Part shown: positions 35,094 through 48,430 of the stretch, one piece after another
Layout of the letters: the number at the start of each line of letters is the position of its first letter
Position numbering within the stretch: position 1 is the first letter of the stretch
Origin: Viola odorata
Taxonomy: Eukaryota; Streptophyta; Magnoliopsida; Malpighiales; Violaceae
Direction: 5' to 3'
Assembly (NCBI GenBank): GCA_963691705.1
Contig: OY829538.1
Location: 27,796,836 to 27,860,835, forward strand
DNA length: 64,000 nt
Made by a program: the position numbers and the translations under genes
Notes under the pieces: model-generated
Told to the model about the DNA's origin: nothing
Database searches by the model: none
Seen by the model: the letters and a program-made list of their open reading frames with translations, nothing else

Positions 35094-37071
35094 AGATGAT
35101 GGTCATGGGGTCTGTCATAACCCATCAGGTTGTTGAAGCTAGCTCTCTCAATGTTAAAACCTGTGATTTACATATTATTTCTTTGATTAAACCACTTGGT
35201 CTCCACTGTCTAGATGGAGTGGGTTTCTTCCATATAGAGAAAGGCTTTCTTTTCATGAATACGGGTTTTACAATCAAGGTGGACCAGATCTACAGCCACA
35301 AGAACAAAGGGAACTACAAATTTCCTCCACTGCATGCAGAAGGCAACCCTGTTCTACCTCTTGATGTAGATCTGCCCCCACCAGCTCCTGAACCTCAGCC
35401 AGTCCTTGCACCACAACCTGCTCGTCCACCAAATCCTCCATCAGTTGCTTCTAGTACCTCCCAGACAGATTCCCACAACTTAGCAACCCTCGCAGCTCGG
35501 ACTGAGCTCCTGTGTGAGCTCTTTGAGCTCCAGCAAAAAACTGCTAGCGGTAAATTGACCCGGAGGCCGTTGTACATGCCAAGATAAAGATGATGGTCAT
35601 AGGGTCTGTCATAACCCATCAGGTTGTTCAAGCTAGCGCTCTCAATGTTAAAACCTGTGATTTACATATTATTTCTTTGATTAAACCACTTGGTTTCCAC
35701 TGTCTAGATGGAATGGGTTTCTTCCATATAGAGAAAGGTTTTCTTTTGATGAATACAGGTCTCACAATCAAGGTAGACCAGATCTTCAGCCACAAGAATA
35801 AAGGGAACTACAAATTTCCTCCAGTGGATGCAGAAGGCAACCCTGCTCTACCTCTTAAAGTGGATCTGCCCCCACCAGCTCCTGCACCTAAGCCAATCCT
35901 TGCACCACAACCTGCTCGTCCACCAAATCCTCCATCAGCTGCTTCTAGTACCTCCCAAACAGATTCCCACAACTTAGCAACCCTCGCAGCTCGGACTGAG
36001 CTTCTGCGTGAGCTCTTTGAGCTCCAGCAAAAAACTGCTAGCGGTAAATTGACCCGGAGGCCGTTGTACATGCCAAGATAAAGATGATGGTGATGGGGTC
36101 TGTCATAACCCATCAGGTTGTTCAAGCTAGCTCTCTCAATGTTAAAACCTGTGATTTACATATTATTTCTTTGATTAAACCACTTGGTCTCCACTGTCTA
36201 GATGGAGTGGGTTTTTTCCATATAGAGAAAGGCTTTCTTTTCATGAATACGGGTTTTACAATAAAGGTGGACCAGATCTTCAGCCACAAGAACAAAGGGA
36301 ACTACAAATTTCCTCCACTGCATGCAGTTGGCAACCCTGTTCTACCTCTTGATGTAGATCTGCCCCCACCAGCTCCTGAACCTCAGCCAGTCCTTGCACC
36401 ACAACCTGCTCGTCCACCAAATCCTCCATCAGTTGCTTCTAGTACCTCCCAGACAGATTCCCACAACTTAGCAACCCTCGCAGCTCGGACTGAGCTCCTG
36501 TGTGAGCTCTTTGAGCTCCAGCAAAAAACTGCTAGCGGTAAATTGACCCGGAGGCCGTTGTACATGCCAAGATAAAGATGATGGTCATAGGGTCTGTCAT
36601 AACCCATCAGGTTGTTCAAGCTAGCGCTCTCAATGTTAAAACCTGTGATTTACATATTATTTCTTTGATTAAACCACTTGGTTTCCACTGTCTAGATGGA
36701 ATGGGTTTCTTCCATATAGAGAAAGGTTTTCTTTTGATGAATACAGGTCTCACAATCAAGGTAGACCAGATCTTCAGCCACAAGAATAAAGGGAACTACA
36801 AATTTCCTCCAGTGGATGCAGAAGGCAACCCTGCTCTACCTCTTAAAGTGGATCTGCCCCCACCAGCTCCTGCACCTCAGCCAGTCCTTGCACCACAACC
36901 TGCTCGTCCACCAAATCCTCTATCAGCTGCTTCTAGTACCTCCCAGACAGATTCCCACAACTTAGCAACCCTCGCAGCTCGGACTGAGCTCCTGTGTGAG
37001 CTCTTTGAGCTCCAGCAAAAAACTGCTAGCGGTAAATTGACCCGTAGGCCGTTGTACATGCCAAGATAAAG

Positions 37072-37562
37072 ATGATGGTCATAGGGTCTGTCATAACCCA
37101 TCAGGCTGTTCAAGCTAGCTCTCTCAATGTTAAACCCTGTGATTTACATATTATTTCTTTGATTAATACAATTGGTCTCCACTGGCTAGATGGAATGGGT
37201 TTCTTCCATATAGAGAAAGGTTTTCTTTTGATGAATACAGGTTTCACAATCAAGGTGGACCAGATCTCCAGCCACAAGAACAAAGGGAACTACAAATTTC
37301 CTCCACTAGATGCAGAAGGCAACCATGTTCTACCTCTTGATGAAGATCTACCCCCACCAGCTCCTGCACCTCAGCCAGTCCTTGCACCACAACCTGCTCG
37401 TCCACCAAATCCTCCATCAGCTACTGCTAGTACCTCCCAAACAGATTCCCACAACTTAGCCACCCTCGCAGCTCGGCTGAGCTTCTGCGTGAGCTCTTTG
37501 AGCTCCAGCAAAAAACTGCTAGCGGTAAATTGACCCGGAGGCCGTTGTACATGCCAAGATAA
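37072..37562 (+). pseudogene. Family C unit, deletion (end of 4444-bp segment)
   Basis: It follows a B unit with ACCCGTAGG and precedes the odd A unit at 37565. It corresponds to 41516 in the other copy. Confidence 0.86.
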
Positions 37563-37564
37563 AG

Positions 37565-38058
37565 ATGATGGTCATAGGGTCTGTCATAACCCATCAGGTT
37601 GTTGAAGCTAGCTCTCTCAATGTTAAAACCTGTGATTTACATATTATTTCTTTGATTAAACCACTTGGTCTCCACTGTCTAGATGGAGTGGGTTTCTTCC
37701 ATATAGAGAAAGGCTTTCTTTTCATGAATACGGGTTTTACAATCAAGGTGGACCAGATCTTCAGCCACAAGAACAAAGGGAACTACAAATTTCCTCCACT
37801 GCATGCAGTTGGCAACCCTGTTCTACCTCTTGATGTAGATCTGCCCCCACCAGCTCCTGAACCTCAGCCAGTCCTTGCACCACAACCTGCTCGTCCACCA
37901 AATCCTCCATCAGTTGCTTCTAGTACCTCCCAGACAGATTCCCACAACTTAGCAACCCTCGCAGCTCGGACTGAGCTCCTGTGTGAGCTCTTTGAGCTCC
38001 AGCAAAAAACTGCTAGCGGTAAATTGACCCGGAGGCCGTTGTACATGCCAAGATAAAG
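37565..38058 (+). repeat. Single A unit at a block junction
   Basis: This A unit starts MMVI with E14 and has F66 and LHAV, a combination not seen elsewhere in the window. It sits between the two copies of the 4444-bp period and marks where copies were joined. Confidence 0.75.
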
Positions 38059-39046
38059 ATCATGGTGATGGGGTCTGTCATAACCCATCAGGTTGTTCAA
38101 GCTAGCTCTCTCAATGTTAAAACCTGTGATTTACATATTATTTCTTTGATTAAACCACTTGGTCTCCACTGTCTAGATGGAGTGGGTTTCTTCCATATAG
38201 AGAAAGGCTTTCTTTTCATGAATACGGGTTTTACAATCAAGGTGGACCAGATCTTCAGCCACAAGAACAAAGGGAACTACAAATTTCCTCCACTGCATGC
38301 AGTTGGCAACCCTGTTCTACCTCTTCATGTAGATCTGCCCCCACCAGCTCCTGAACCTCAGCCAGTCCTTGCACCACAACCTGCTCGTCCACCAAATCCT
38401 CCATCAGTTGCTTCTAGTACCTCCCAGACAGATTCCCACAACTTAGCAACCCTCGCAGCTCGGACTGAGCTCCTGTGTGAGCTCTTTGAGATCCAGCAAA
38501 AAACTGCTAGCGGTAAATTGACCCGGAGGCCGTTGTACATGCCAAGATAAAGATGATGGTCATAGGGTCTGTCATAACCCATCAGGTTGTTCAAGCTAGC
38601 GCTCTCAATGTTAAAACCTGTGATTTACATATTATTTCTTTGATTAAACCACTTGGTTTCCACTGTCTAGATGGAATGGGTTTCTTCCATATAGAGAAAG
38701 GTTTTCCTTTGATGAATACAGGTCTCACAATCAAGGTAGACCAGATCTTCAGCCACAAGAATAAAGGGAACTACAAATTTCCTCCAGTGGATGCAGAAGG
38801 CAACCCTGCTCTACCTCTTAAAGTGGATCTGCCCCCACCAGCTCCTGCACCTCAGCCAGTCCTTGCACCACAACCTGCTCGTCCACCAAATCCTCCATCA
38901 GCTGCTTCTAGTACCTCCCAGACAGATTCCCACAACTTAGCAACCCTCGCAGCTCGGACTGAGCTCCTGTGTGAGCTCTTTGAGCTCCAGCAAAAAACTG
39001 CTAGCGGTAGATTGACCCGTAGGCCGTTGTACATGCCAAGATAAAG

Positions 39047-39537
39047 ATGATGGTCATAGGGTCTGTCATAACCCATCAGGCTGTTCAAGCTAGCTCTCTC
39101 AATGTTAAACCCTGTGATTTACATATTATTTCTTTGATTAATACAATTGGTCTCCACTGGCTAGATGGAATGGGTTTCTTCCATATAGAGAAAGGTTTTC
39201 TTTTGATGAATACAGGTTTCACAATCAAGGTGGACCAGATCTCCAGCCACAAGAACAAAGGGAACTACAAATTTCCTCCACTAGATGCAGAAGGCAACCA
39301 TGTTCTACCTCTTGATGAAGATCTACCCCCACCAGCTCCTGCACCTCAGCCAGTCCTTGCACCACAACCTGCTCGTCCACCAAATCCTCCATCAGCTACT
39401 GCTAGTACCTCCCAAACAGATTCCCACAACTTAGCCACCCTCGCAGCTCGGCTGAGCTTCTGCGTGAGCTCTTTGAGCTCCAGCAAAAAACTGCTAGCGG
39501 TAAATTGACCCGGAGGCCGTTGTACATGCCAAGATAA
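39047..39537 (+). pseudogene. Family C unit, deletion (five-unit block copy)
   Basis: It follows the GRL-type B unit at 38553, exactly as 34603 follows 34109. Confidence 0.86.
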
Positions 39538-41515
39538 AGATGATGGTCATGGGGTCTGTCATAACCCATCAGGTTGTTGAAGCTAGCTCTCTCAATGTTA
39601 AAACCTGTGATTTACATATTATTTCTTTGATTAAACCACTTGGTCTCCACTGTCTAGATGGAGTGGGTTTCTTCCATATAGAGAAAGGCTTTCTTTTCAT
39701 GAATACGGGTTTTACAATCAAGGTGGACCAGATCTACAGCCACAAGAACAAAGGGAACTACAAATTTCCTCCACTGCATGCAGAAGGCAACCCTGTTCTA
39801 CCTCTTGATGTAGATCTGCCCCCACCAGCTCCTGAACCTCAGCCAGTCCTTGCACCACAACCTGCTCGTCCACCAAATCCTCCATCAGTTGCTTCTAGTA
39901 CCTCCCAGACAGATTCCCACAACTTAGCAACCCTCGCAGCTCGGACTGAGCTCCTGTGTGAGCTCTTTGAGCTCCAGCAAAAAACTGCTAGCGGTAAATT
40001 GACCCGGAGGCCGTTGTACATGCCAAGATAAAGATGATGGTCATAGGGTCTGTCATAACCCATCAGGTTGTTCAAGCTAGCGCTCTCAATGTTAAAACCT
40101 GTGATTTACATATTATTTCTTTGATTAAACCACTTGGTTTCCACTGTCTAGATGGAATGGGTTTCTTCCATATAGAGAAAGGTTTTCTTTTGATGAATAC
40201 AGGTCTCACAATCAAGGTAGACCAGATCTTCAGCCACAAGAATAAAGGGAACTACAAATTTCCTCCAGTGGATGCAGAAGGCAACCCTGCTCTACCTCTT
40301 AAAGTGGATCTGCCCCCACCAGCTCCTGCACCTAAGCCAATCCTTGCACCACAACCTGCTCGTCCACCAAATCCTCCATCAGCTGCTTCTAGTACCTCCC
40401 AAACAGATTCCCACAACTTAGCAACCCTCGCAGCTCGGACTGAGCTTCTGCGTGAGCTCTTTGAGCTCCAGCAAAAAACTGCTAGCGGTAAATTGACCCG
40501 GAGGCCGTTGTACATGCCAAGATAAAGATGATGGTGATGGGGTCTGTCATAACCCATCAGGTTGTTCAAGCTAGCTCTCTCAATGTTAAAACCTGTGATT
40601 TACATATTATTTCTTTGATTAAACCACTTGGTCTCCACTGTCTAGATGGAGTGGGTTTTTTCCATATAGAGAAAGGCTTTCTTTTCATGAATACGGGTTT
40701 TACAATAAAGGTGGACCAGATCTTCAGCCACAAGAACAAAGGGAACTACAAATTTCCTCCACTGCATGCAGTTGGCAACCCTGTTCTACCTCTTGATGTA
40801 GATCTGCCCCCACCAGCTCCTGAACCTCAGCCAGTCCTTGCACCACAACCTGCTCGTCCACCAAATCCTCCATCAGTTGCTTCTAGTACCTCCCAGACAG
40901 ATTCCCACAACTTAGCAACCCTCGCAGCTCGGACTGAGCTCCTGTGTGAGCTCTTTGAGCTCCAGCAAAAAACTGCTAGCGGTAAATTGACCCGGAGGCC
41001 GTTGTACATGCCAAGATAAAGATGATGGTCATAGGGTCTGTCATAACCCATCAGGTTGTTCAAGCTAGCGCTCTCAATGTTAAAACCTGTGATTTACATA
41101 TTATTTCTTTGATTAAACCACTTGGTTTCCACTGTCTAGATGGAATGGGTTTCTTCCATATAGAGAAAGGTTTTCTTTTGATGAATACAGGTCTCACAAT
41201 CAAGGTAGACCAGATCTTCAGCCACAAGAATAAAGGGAACTACAAATTTCCTCCAGTGGATGCAGAAGGCAACCCTGCTCTACCTCTTAAAGTGGATCTG
41301 CCCCCACCAGCTCCTGCACCTCAGCCAGTCCTTGCACCACAACCTGCTCGTCCACCAAATCCTCTATCAGCTGCTTCTAGTACCTCCCAGACAGATTCCC
41401 ACAACTTAGCAACCCTCGCAGCTCGGACTGAGCTCCTGTGTGAGCTCTTTGAGCTCCAGCAAAAAACTGCTAGCGGTAAATTGACCCGTAGGCCGTTGTA
41501 CATGCCAAGATAAAG

Positions 41516-42006
41516 ATGATGGTCATAGGGTCTGTCATAACCCATCAGGCTGTTCAAGCTAGCTCTCTCAATGTTAAACCCTGTGATTTACATATTATTT
41601 CTTTGATTAATACAATTGGTCTCCACTGGCTAGATGGAATGGGTTTCTTCCATATAGAGAAAGGTTTTCTTTTGATGAATACAGGTTTCACAATCAAGGT
41701 GGACCAGATCTCCAGCCACAAGAACAAAGGGAACTACAAATTTCCTCCACTAGATGCAGAAGGCAACCATGTTCTACCTCTTGATGAAGATCTACCCCCA
41801 CCAGCTCCTGCACCTCAGCCAGTCCTTGCACCACAACCTGCTCGTCCACCAAATCCTCCATCAGCTACTGCTAGTACCTCCCAAACAGATTCCCACAACT
41901 TAGCCACCCTCGCAGCTCGGCTGAGCTTCTGCGTGAGCTCTTTGAGCTCCAGCAAAAAACTGCTAGCGGTAAATTGACCCGGAGGCCGTTGTACATGCCA
42001 AGATAA
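41516..42006 (+). pseudogene. Family C unit, deletion (five-unit block copy)
   Basis: It opens the last five-unit copy. The C unit closing that copy (43985) is intact, so deleted and undeleted C units alternate across this junction. Confidence 0.86.
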
Positions 42007-43984
42007 AGATGATGGTCATGGGGTCTGTCATAACCCATCAGGTTGTTGAAGCTAGCTCTCTCAATGTTAAAACCTGTGATTTACATATTATTTCTTTGAT
42101 TAAACCACTTGGTCTCCACTGTCTAGATGGAGTGGGTTTCTTCCATATAGAGAAAGGCTTTCTTTTCATGAATACGGGTTTTACAATCAAGGTGGACCAG
42201 ATCTACAGCCACAAGAACAAAGGGAACTACAAATTTCCTCCACTGCATGCAGAAGGCAACCCTGTTCTACCTCTTGATGTAGATCTGCCCCCACCAGCTC
42301 CTGAACCTCAGCCAGTCCTTGCACCACAACCTGCTCGTCCACCAAATCCTCCATCAGTTGCTTCTAGTACCTCCCAGACAGATTCCCACAACTTAGCAAC
42401 CCTCGCAGCTCGGACTGAGCTCCTGTGTGAGCTCTTTGAGCTCCAGCAAAAAACTGCTAGCGGTAAATTGACCCGGAGGCCGTTGTACATGCCAAGATAA
42501 AGATGATGGTCATAGGGTCTGTCATAACCCATCAGGTTGTTCAAGCTAGCGCTCTCAATGTTAAAACCTGTGATTTACATATTATTTCTTTGATTAAACC
42601 ACTTGGTTTCCACTGTCTAGATGGAATGGGTTTCTTCCATATAGAGAAAGGTTTTCTTTTGATGAATACAGGTCTCACAATCAAGGTAGACCAGATCTTC
42701 AGCCACAAGAATAAAGGGAACTACAAATTTCCTCCAGTGGATGCAGAAGGCAACCCTGCTCTACCTCTTAAAGTGGATCTGCCCCCACCAGCTCCTGCAC
42801 CTAAGCCAATCCTTGCACCACAACCTGCTCGTCCACCAAATCCTCCATCAGCTGCTTCTAGTACCTCCCAAACAGATTCCCACAACTTAGCAACCCTCGC
42901 AGCTCGGACTGAGCTTCTGCGTGAGCTCTTTGAGCTCCAGCAAAAAACTGCTAGCGGTAAATTGACCCGGAGGCCGTTGTACATGCCAAGATAAAGATGA
43001 TGGTGATGGGGTCTGTCATAACCCATCAGGTTGTTCAAGCTAGCTCTCTCAATGTTAAAACCTGTGATTTACATATTATTTCTTTGATTAAACCACTTGG
43101 TCTCCACTGTCTAGATGGAGTGGGTTTTTTCCATATAGAGAAAGGCTTTCTTTTCATGAATACGGGTTTTACAATAAAGGTGGACCAGATCTTCAGCCAC
43201 AAGAACAAAGGGAACTACAAATTTCCTCCACTGCATGCAGTTGGCAACCCTGTTCTACCTCTTGATGTAGATCTGCCCCCACCAGCTCCTGAACCTCAGC
43301 CAGTCCTTGCACCACAACCTGCTCGTCCACCAAATCCTCCATCAGTTGCTTCTAGTACCTCCCAGACAGATTCCCACAACTTAGCAACCCTCGCAGCTCG
43401 GACTGAGCTCCTGTGTGAGCTCTTTGAGCTCCAGCAAAAAACTGCTAGCGGTAAATTGACCCGGAGGCCGTTGTACATGCCAAGATAAAGATGATGGTCA
43501 TAGGGTCTGTCATAACCCATCAGGTTGTTCAAGCTAGCGCTCTCAATGTTAAAACCTGTGATTTACATATTATTTCTTTGATTAAACCACTTGGTTTCCA
43601 CTGTCTAGATGGAATGGGTTTCTTCCATATAGAGAAAGGTTTTCTTTTGATGAATACAGGTCTCACAATCAAGGTAGACCAGATCTTCAGCCACAAGAAT
43701 AAAGGGAACTACAAATTTCCTCCAGTGGATGCAGAAGGCAACCCTGCTCTACCTCTTAAAGTGGATCTGCCCCCACCAGCTCCTGCACCTCAGCCAGTCC
43801 TTGCACCACAACCTGCTCGTCCACCAAATCCTCTATCAGCTGCTTCTAGTACCTCCCAGACAGATTCCCACAACTTAGCAACCCTCGCAGCTCGGACTGA
43901 GCTCCTGTGTGAGCTCTTTGAGCTCCAGCAAAAAACTGCTAGCGGTAAATTGACCCGTAGGCCGTTGTACATGCCAAGATAAAG

Positions 43985-45960
43985 ATGATGGTCATAGGGT
44001 CTGTCATAACCCATCAGGCTGTTCAAGCTAGCTCTCTCAATGTTAAACCCTGTGATTTACATATTATTTCTTTGATTAATACAATTGGTCTCCACTGGCT
44101 AGATGGAATGGGTTTCTTCCATATAGAGAAAGGTTTTCTTTTGATGAATACAGGTTTCACAATCAAGGTGGACCAGATCTCCAGCCACAAGAACAAAGGG
44201 AACTACAAATTTCCTCCACTAGATGCAGAAGGCAACCATGTTCTACCTCTTGATGAAGATCTACCCCCACCAGCTCCTGCACCTCAGCCAGTCCTTGCAC
44301 CACAACCTGCTCGTCCACCAAATCCTCCATCAGCTACTGCTAGTACCTCCCAAACAGATTCCCACAACTTAGCAACCCTCGCAGCTCGGACTGAGCTTCT
44401 GCGTGAGCTCTTTGAGCTCCAGCAAAAAACTGCTAGCGGTAAATTGACCCGGAGGCCGTTGTACATGCCAAGATAAAGATGATGGTCATGGGGTCTGTCA
44501 TAACCCATCAGGTTGTTCAAGCTAGCTCTCTCAATGTTAAAACCTGTGATTTACATATTATTTCTTTGATTAAACCACTTGGTCTCCACTGTCTAGATGG
44601 AGTGGGTTTCTTCCATATAGAGAAAGGCTTTCTTTTCATGAATACGGGTTTTACAATCAAGGTGGACCAGATCTTTAGCCACAAGAACAAAGGGAACTAC
44701 AAATTTCCTCCACTGCATGCAGTTGGCAACCCTGTTCTACCTCTTCATGTAGATCTGCCCCCACCAGCTCCTGAACCTCAGCCAGTCCTTGCACCACAAC
44801 CTGCTCGTCCACCAAATCCTCCATCAGTTGCTTCTAGTACCTCCCAGACAGATTCCCACAACTTAGCAACCCTCGCAGCTCGGACTGAGCTCCTGTGTGA
44901 GCTCTTTGAGCTCCAGCAAAAAACTGCTAGCGGTAAATTGACCCGTAGGCCGTTGTACATGCCAAGATAAAGATGATGGTCATAGGGTCTGTCATAACCC
45001 ATCAGGCTGTTCAAGCTAGCTCTCTCAATGTTAAACCCTGTGATTTACATATTATTTCTTTGATTAATACAATTGGTCTCCACTGTCTAGATGGAATGGG
45101 TTTCTTCCATATAGAGAAAGGTTTTCTTTTGATGAATACAGGTCTCACAATCAAGGTAGACCAGATCTTCAGCCACAAGAATAAAGGGAACTACAAATTT
45201 CCTCCAGTGGATGCAGAAGGCAACCCTGCTCTACCTCTTAAAGTGGATCTGCCCCCACCAGCTCCTGCACCTCAGCCAGTCCTTGCACCACAACCTGCTC
45301 GTCCACCAAATCCTCTATCAGCTGCTTCTAGTACCTCCCAGACAGATTCCCACAACTTAGCAACCCTCGCAGCTCGGACTGAGCTCCTGTGTGAGCTCTT
45401 TGAGCTCCAGCAAAAAACTGCTAGCGGTAAATTGACCCGTAGGCCGTTGTACATGCCAAGATAAAGATGATGGTCATAGGGTCTGTCATAACCCATCAGG
45501 CTGTTCAAGCTAGCTCTCTCAATGTTAAACCCTGTGATTTACATATTATTTCTTTGATTAATACAATTGGTCTCCACTGTCTAGATGGAATGGGTTTCTT
45601 CCATATAGAGAAAGGTTTTCTTTTGATGAATACAGGTCTCACAATCAAGGTAGACCAGATCTTCAGCCACAAGAATAAAGGGAACTACAAATTTCCTCCA
45701 GTGGATGCAGAAGGCAACCCTGCTCTACCTCTTAAAGTGGATCTGCCCCCACCAGCTCCTGCACCTAAGCCAGTCCTTGCACCACAACCTGCTCGTCCAC
45801 CAAATACTCCATCAGCTACTGCTAGTTCCTCCCAAACAGATTCCCACAACTTAGCAACCCTCGCAGCTCGGACTGAGCTTCTGCGTGAGCTCTTTGAGCT
45901 CCAGCAAAAAACTGCTAGCGGTAAATTGACCCGGAGGCCGTTGTACATGCCAAGATAAAG
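43985..45960 (+). repeat. Four units with two adjacent C/B hybrids
   Basis: Units start at 43985 (C, intact), 44479 (A, LHVD), 44973 (C/B hybrid, NPLS) and 45467 (C/B hybrid, K, NTPS). Both hybrids read INTIGLHCLDGM, so the switch lies between codons 36 and 38. They are the only units of this kind in the window. Confidence 0.82.
44973..45464 (+). repeat. C/B hybrid unit (INTIGLHCLDGM), first of an adjacent pair
   Basis: A family C head runs to codon 36, followed by a B-Q body of the NPLS subtype with the ACCCGTAGG end variant. The next unit (45467) has the same head but a B-K body, so the crossover head was copied onto, or exchanged with, a different body. Confidence 0.83.
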
Positions 45961-48430
45961 ATGATGGTCATGGGGTCTGTCATAACCCATCAGGTTGTTC
46001 AAGCTAGCTCTCTCAATGTTAAAACCTGTGATTTACATATTATTTCTTTGATTAAACCACTTGGTCTCCACTGTCTAGATGGAGTGGGTTTCTTCCATAT
46101 AGAGAAAGGCTTTCTTTTCATGAATACGGGTTTTACAATCAAGGTGGACCAGATCTTCAGCCACAAGAACAAAGGGAACTACAAATTTCCTCCACTGCAT
46201 GCAGTTGGCAACCCTGTTCTACCTCTTGATGTAGATCTGCCCCCACCAGCTCCTGAACCTCAGCCAGTCCTTGCACCACAACCTGCTCGTCCACCAAATC
46301 CTCCATCAGTTGCTTCTAGTACCTCCCAGACAGATTCCCACAACTTAGCAACCCTCGCAGCTCGGACTGAGCTCCTGTGTGAGCTCTTTGAGCTCCAGCA
46401 AAAAACTGCTAGCGGTAAATTGACCCGGAGGCTGTTGTACATGCCAAGATAAAGATGATGGTCATAGGGTCTGTCATAACCCATCAGGTTGTTCAAGCTA
46501 GCGCTCTCAATGTTAAAACCTGTGATTTACATATTATTTCTTTGATTAAACCACTTGGTTTCCACTGTCTAGATGGAATGGGTTTCTTCCATATAGAGAA
46601 AGGTTTTCTTTTGATGAATACAGGTCTCACAATCAAGGTAGACCAGATCTTCAGCCACAAGAATAAAGGGAACTACAAATTTCCTCCAGTGGATGGAGAA
46701 GGCAACCCTGCTCTACCTCTTAAAGTGGATCTGCCCCCACCAGCTCCTGCACCTAAGCCAGTCCTTGCACCACAACCTGCTTGTCCACCAAATACTCCAT
46801 CAGCTACTGCTAGTACCTCCCAAACAGATTCCCACAACTTAGCCACCCTCGCAGCTCGGACTGAGCTTCTGCGTGAGCTCTTTGAGCTCCAGCAAAAAAC
46901 TGCTAGCGGTAAATTGACCCAGAGGCCGTTGTACATGCCAAGATAAAGATGATGGTCATGGGGTCTGTCATAACCCATCAGGTTGTTGAAGCTAGCTCTC
47001 TCAATGTTAAAACCTGTGATTTACATATTATTTCTTTGATTAAACCACTTGGTCTCCACTGTCTAGATGGAGTGGGTTTCTTCCATATAGAGAAAGGCTT
47101 TCTTTTCATGAATACGGGTTTTACAATCAAGGTGGACCAGATCTACAGCCACAAGAACAAAGGGAACTACAAATTTCCTCCAGTGGATGCAGAAGGCAAC
47201 CCTGCTCTACCTCTTAAAGTGGATCTGCCCCCACCAGCTCCTGCACCTAAGCCAGTCCTTGCACCACAACCTGCTCGTCCACCAAATCCTCCATCAGCTA
47301 CTGCTAGTTCCTCCCAAACAGATTCCCACAACTTAGCAACCCTCGCAGCTCGGACTGAGCTTCTGCGTGAGCTCTTTGAGCTCCAGCAAAAAACTGCTAG
47401 CGGTAAATTGACCCGGAGGTCGTTGTACAAGCCAAGATAAAGATGATGGTCATGGGGTCTGTCATAACCCATCAGGTTGTTCAAGTTAGCTCTCTCAATG
47501 TTAAAACCTGTGATTTACATATTATCTCTTTGATTAAACCACTTGGTTTCCACTATCTAGATGGAATGGGTTTCTTCCATATAGAGAAAGGTTTTCTTTT
47601 GATGAATACAGGTCTCACAATCAAGGTAGACCAGATCTTCAGCCACAAGAATAAAGGGAACTACAAATTTCCTCCAGTGGATGCAGAAGGCAACCCTGCT
47701 CTACCTCTTAAAGTGGATCTGCCCCCACTAGCTCCTGCACCTCAGCCAGTCCTTGCACCACAACCTGCTCGTCCACCAAATCCTCTATCAGCTGCTTCTA
47801 GTACCTCCCAGACAGATTCCCACAACTTAGCAACCCTCGCAGCTCGGACTGAGCTCCTGTGTGAGCTCTTTGAGCTCCAGCAAAAAACTGCTAGCGGTAA
47901 ATTGACCCGGAGGCCGTTGTACATGCCAAGATAAAGATGATGGTCATAGGGTCTGTCATAACCCATCAGGCTGTTCAAGCTAGCTCTCTCAATGTTAAAC
48001 CCTGTGATTTACATATTATTTCTTTGATTAATACAATTGGTCTCCACTGGCTAGATGGAATGGGTTTCTTCCATATAGAGAAAGGTTTTCTTTTGATGAA
48101 TACAGGTTTCACAATCAAGGTGGACCAGATCTCCAGCCACAAGAACAAAGGGAACTACAAATTTCCTCCACTAGATGCAGAAGGCAACCATGTTCTACCT
48201 CTTGATGAAGATCTACCCCCACCAGCTCCTGCACCTCAGCCAGTCCTTGCACCACAACCTGCTCGTCCACCAAATCCTCCATCAGCTACTGCTAGTACCT
48301 CCCAAACAGATTCCCACAACTTAGCCACCCTCGCAGCTCGGACTGAGCTTCTGCGTGAGCTCTTTGAGCTCCAGCAAAAAACTGCTAGCGGTAAATTGAC
48401 CCGGAGGCCGTTGTACATGCCAAGATAAAG
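45961..48430 (+). repeat. Shortened third copy of the 10401 six-unit block
   Basis: Units start at 45961 (A), 46455 (B, GEG, PAC), 46949 (A/B hybrid, YKPR), 47443 (fusion) and 47937 (C, intact). The fusion unit has the QVSS head of the block's fourth unit and the HYLDGM-to-NPLS body of its fifth. Exactly one unit has therefore been removed by exchange between neighbours. Confidence 0.88.
47443..47934 (+). repeat. A/B fusion unit from loss of one unit
   Basis: QVSS (codons 14-17, family A) is followed by PLGFHYLDGM (codons 33-42, family B). These markers belong to two successive units at 11883/12377 and 14847/15341. A single in-register exchange between codons 17 and 36 explains it. Confidence 0.87.

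Larger units (their letters stand above)
33615..37564 (+). repeat. Eight-unit segment of a 4444-bp period, copy 1
   Basis: Units start at 33615 (A, lost first ATG), 34109 (B, FPLM, GRL), 34603 (C, deletion), 35096 (A, Y66), 35590 (B-K, PIL), 36084 (A), 36578 (B, NPLS) and 37072 (C, deletion). The first unit is also the last unit of the preceding six-unit block, so two higher-order systems overlap there. The segment matches 38059-42008. Confidence 0.88.
38059..42008 (+). repeat. Eight-unit segment of a 4444-bp period, copy 2
   Basis: Units start at 38059, 38553, 39047, 39540, 40034, 40528, 41022 and 41516. They follow the order of 33615-37564, sharing the lost first ATG, the GRL change and an ACCCGTAGG variant. 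Confidence 0.88.
39047..43984 (+). repeat. Two tandem copies of a five-unit higher-order repeat
   Basis: C (deletion), A (Y66), B-K (PIL), A, B (NPLS) occurs at 39047-41515 and again at 41516-43984, a period of 2469 bp. A third copy is at 34603-37071. The five-unit period is thus nested within the larger 4444-bp period. Confidence 0.9.
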
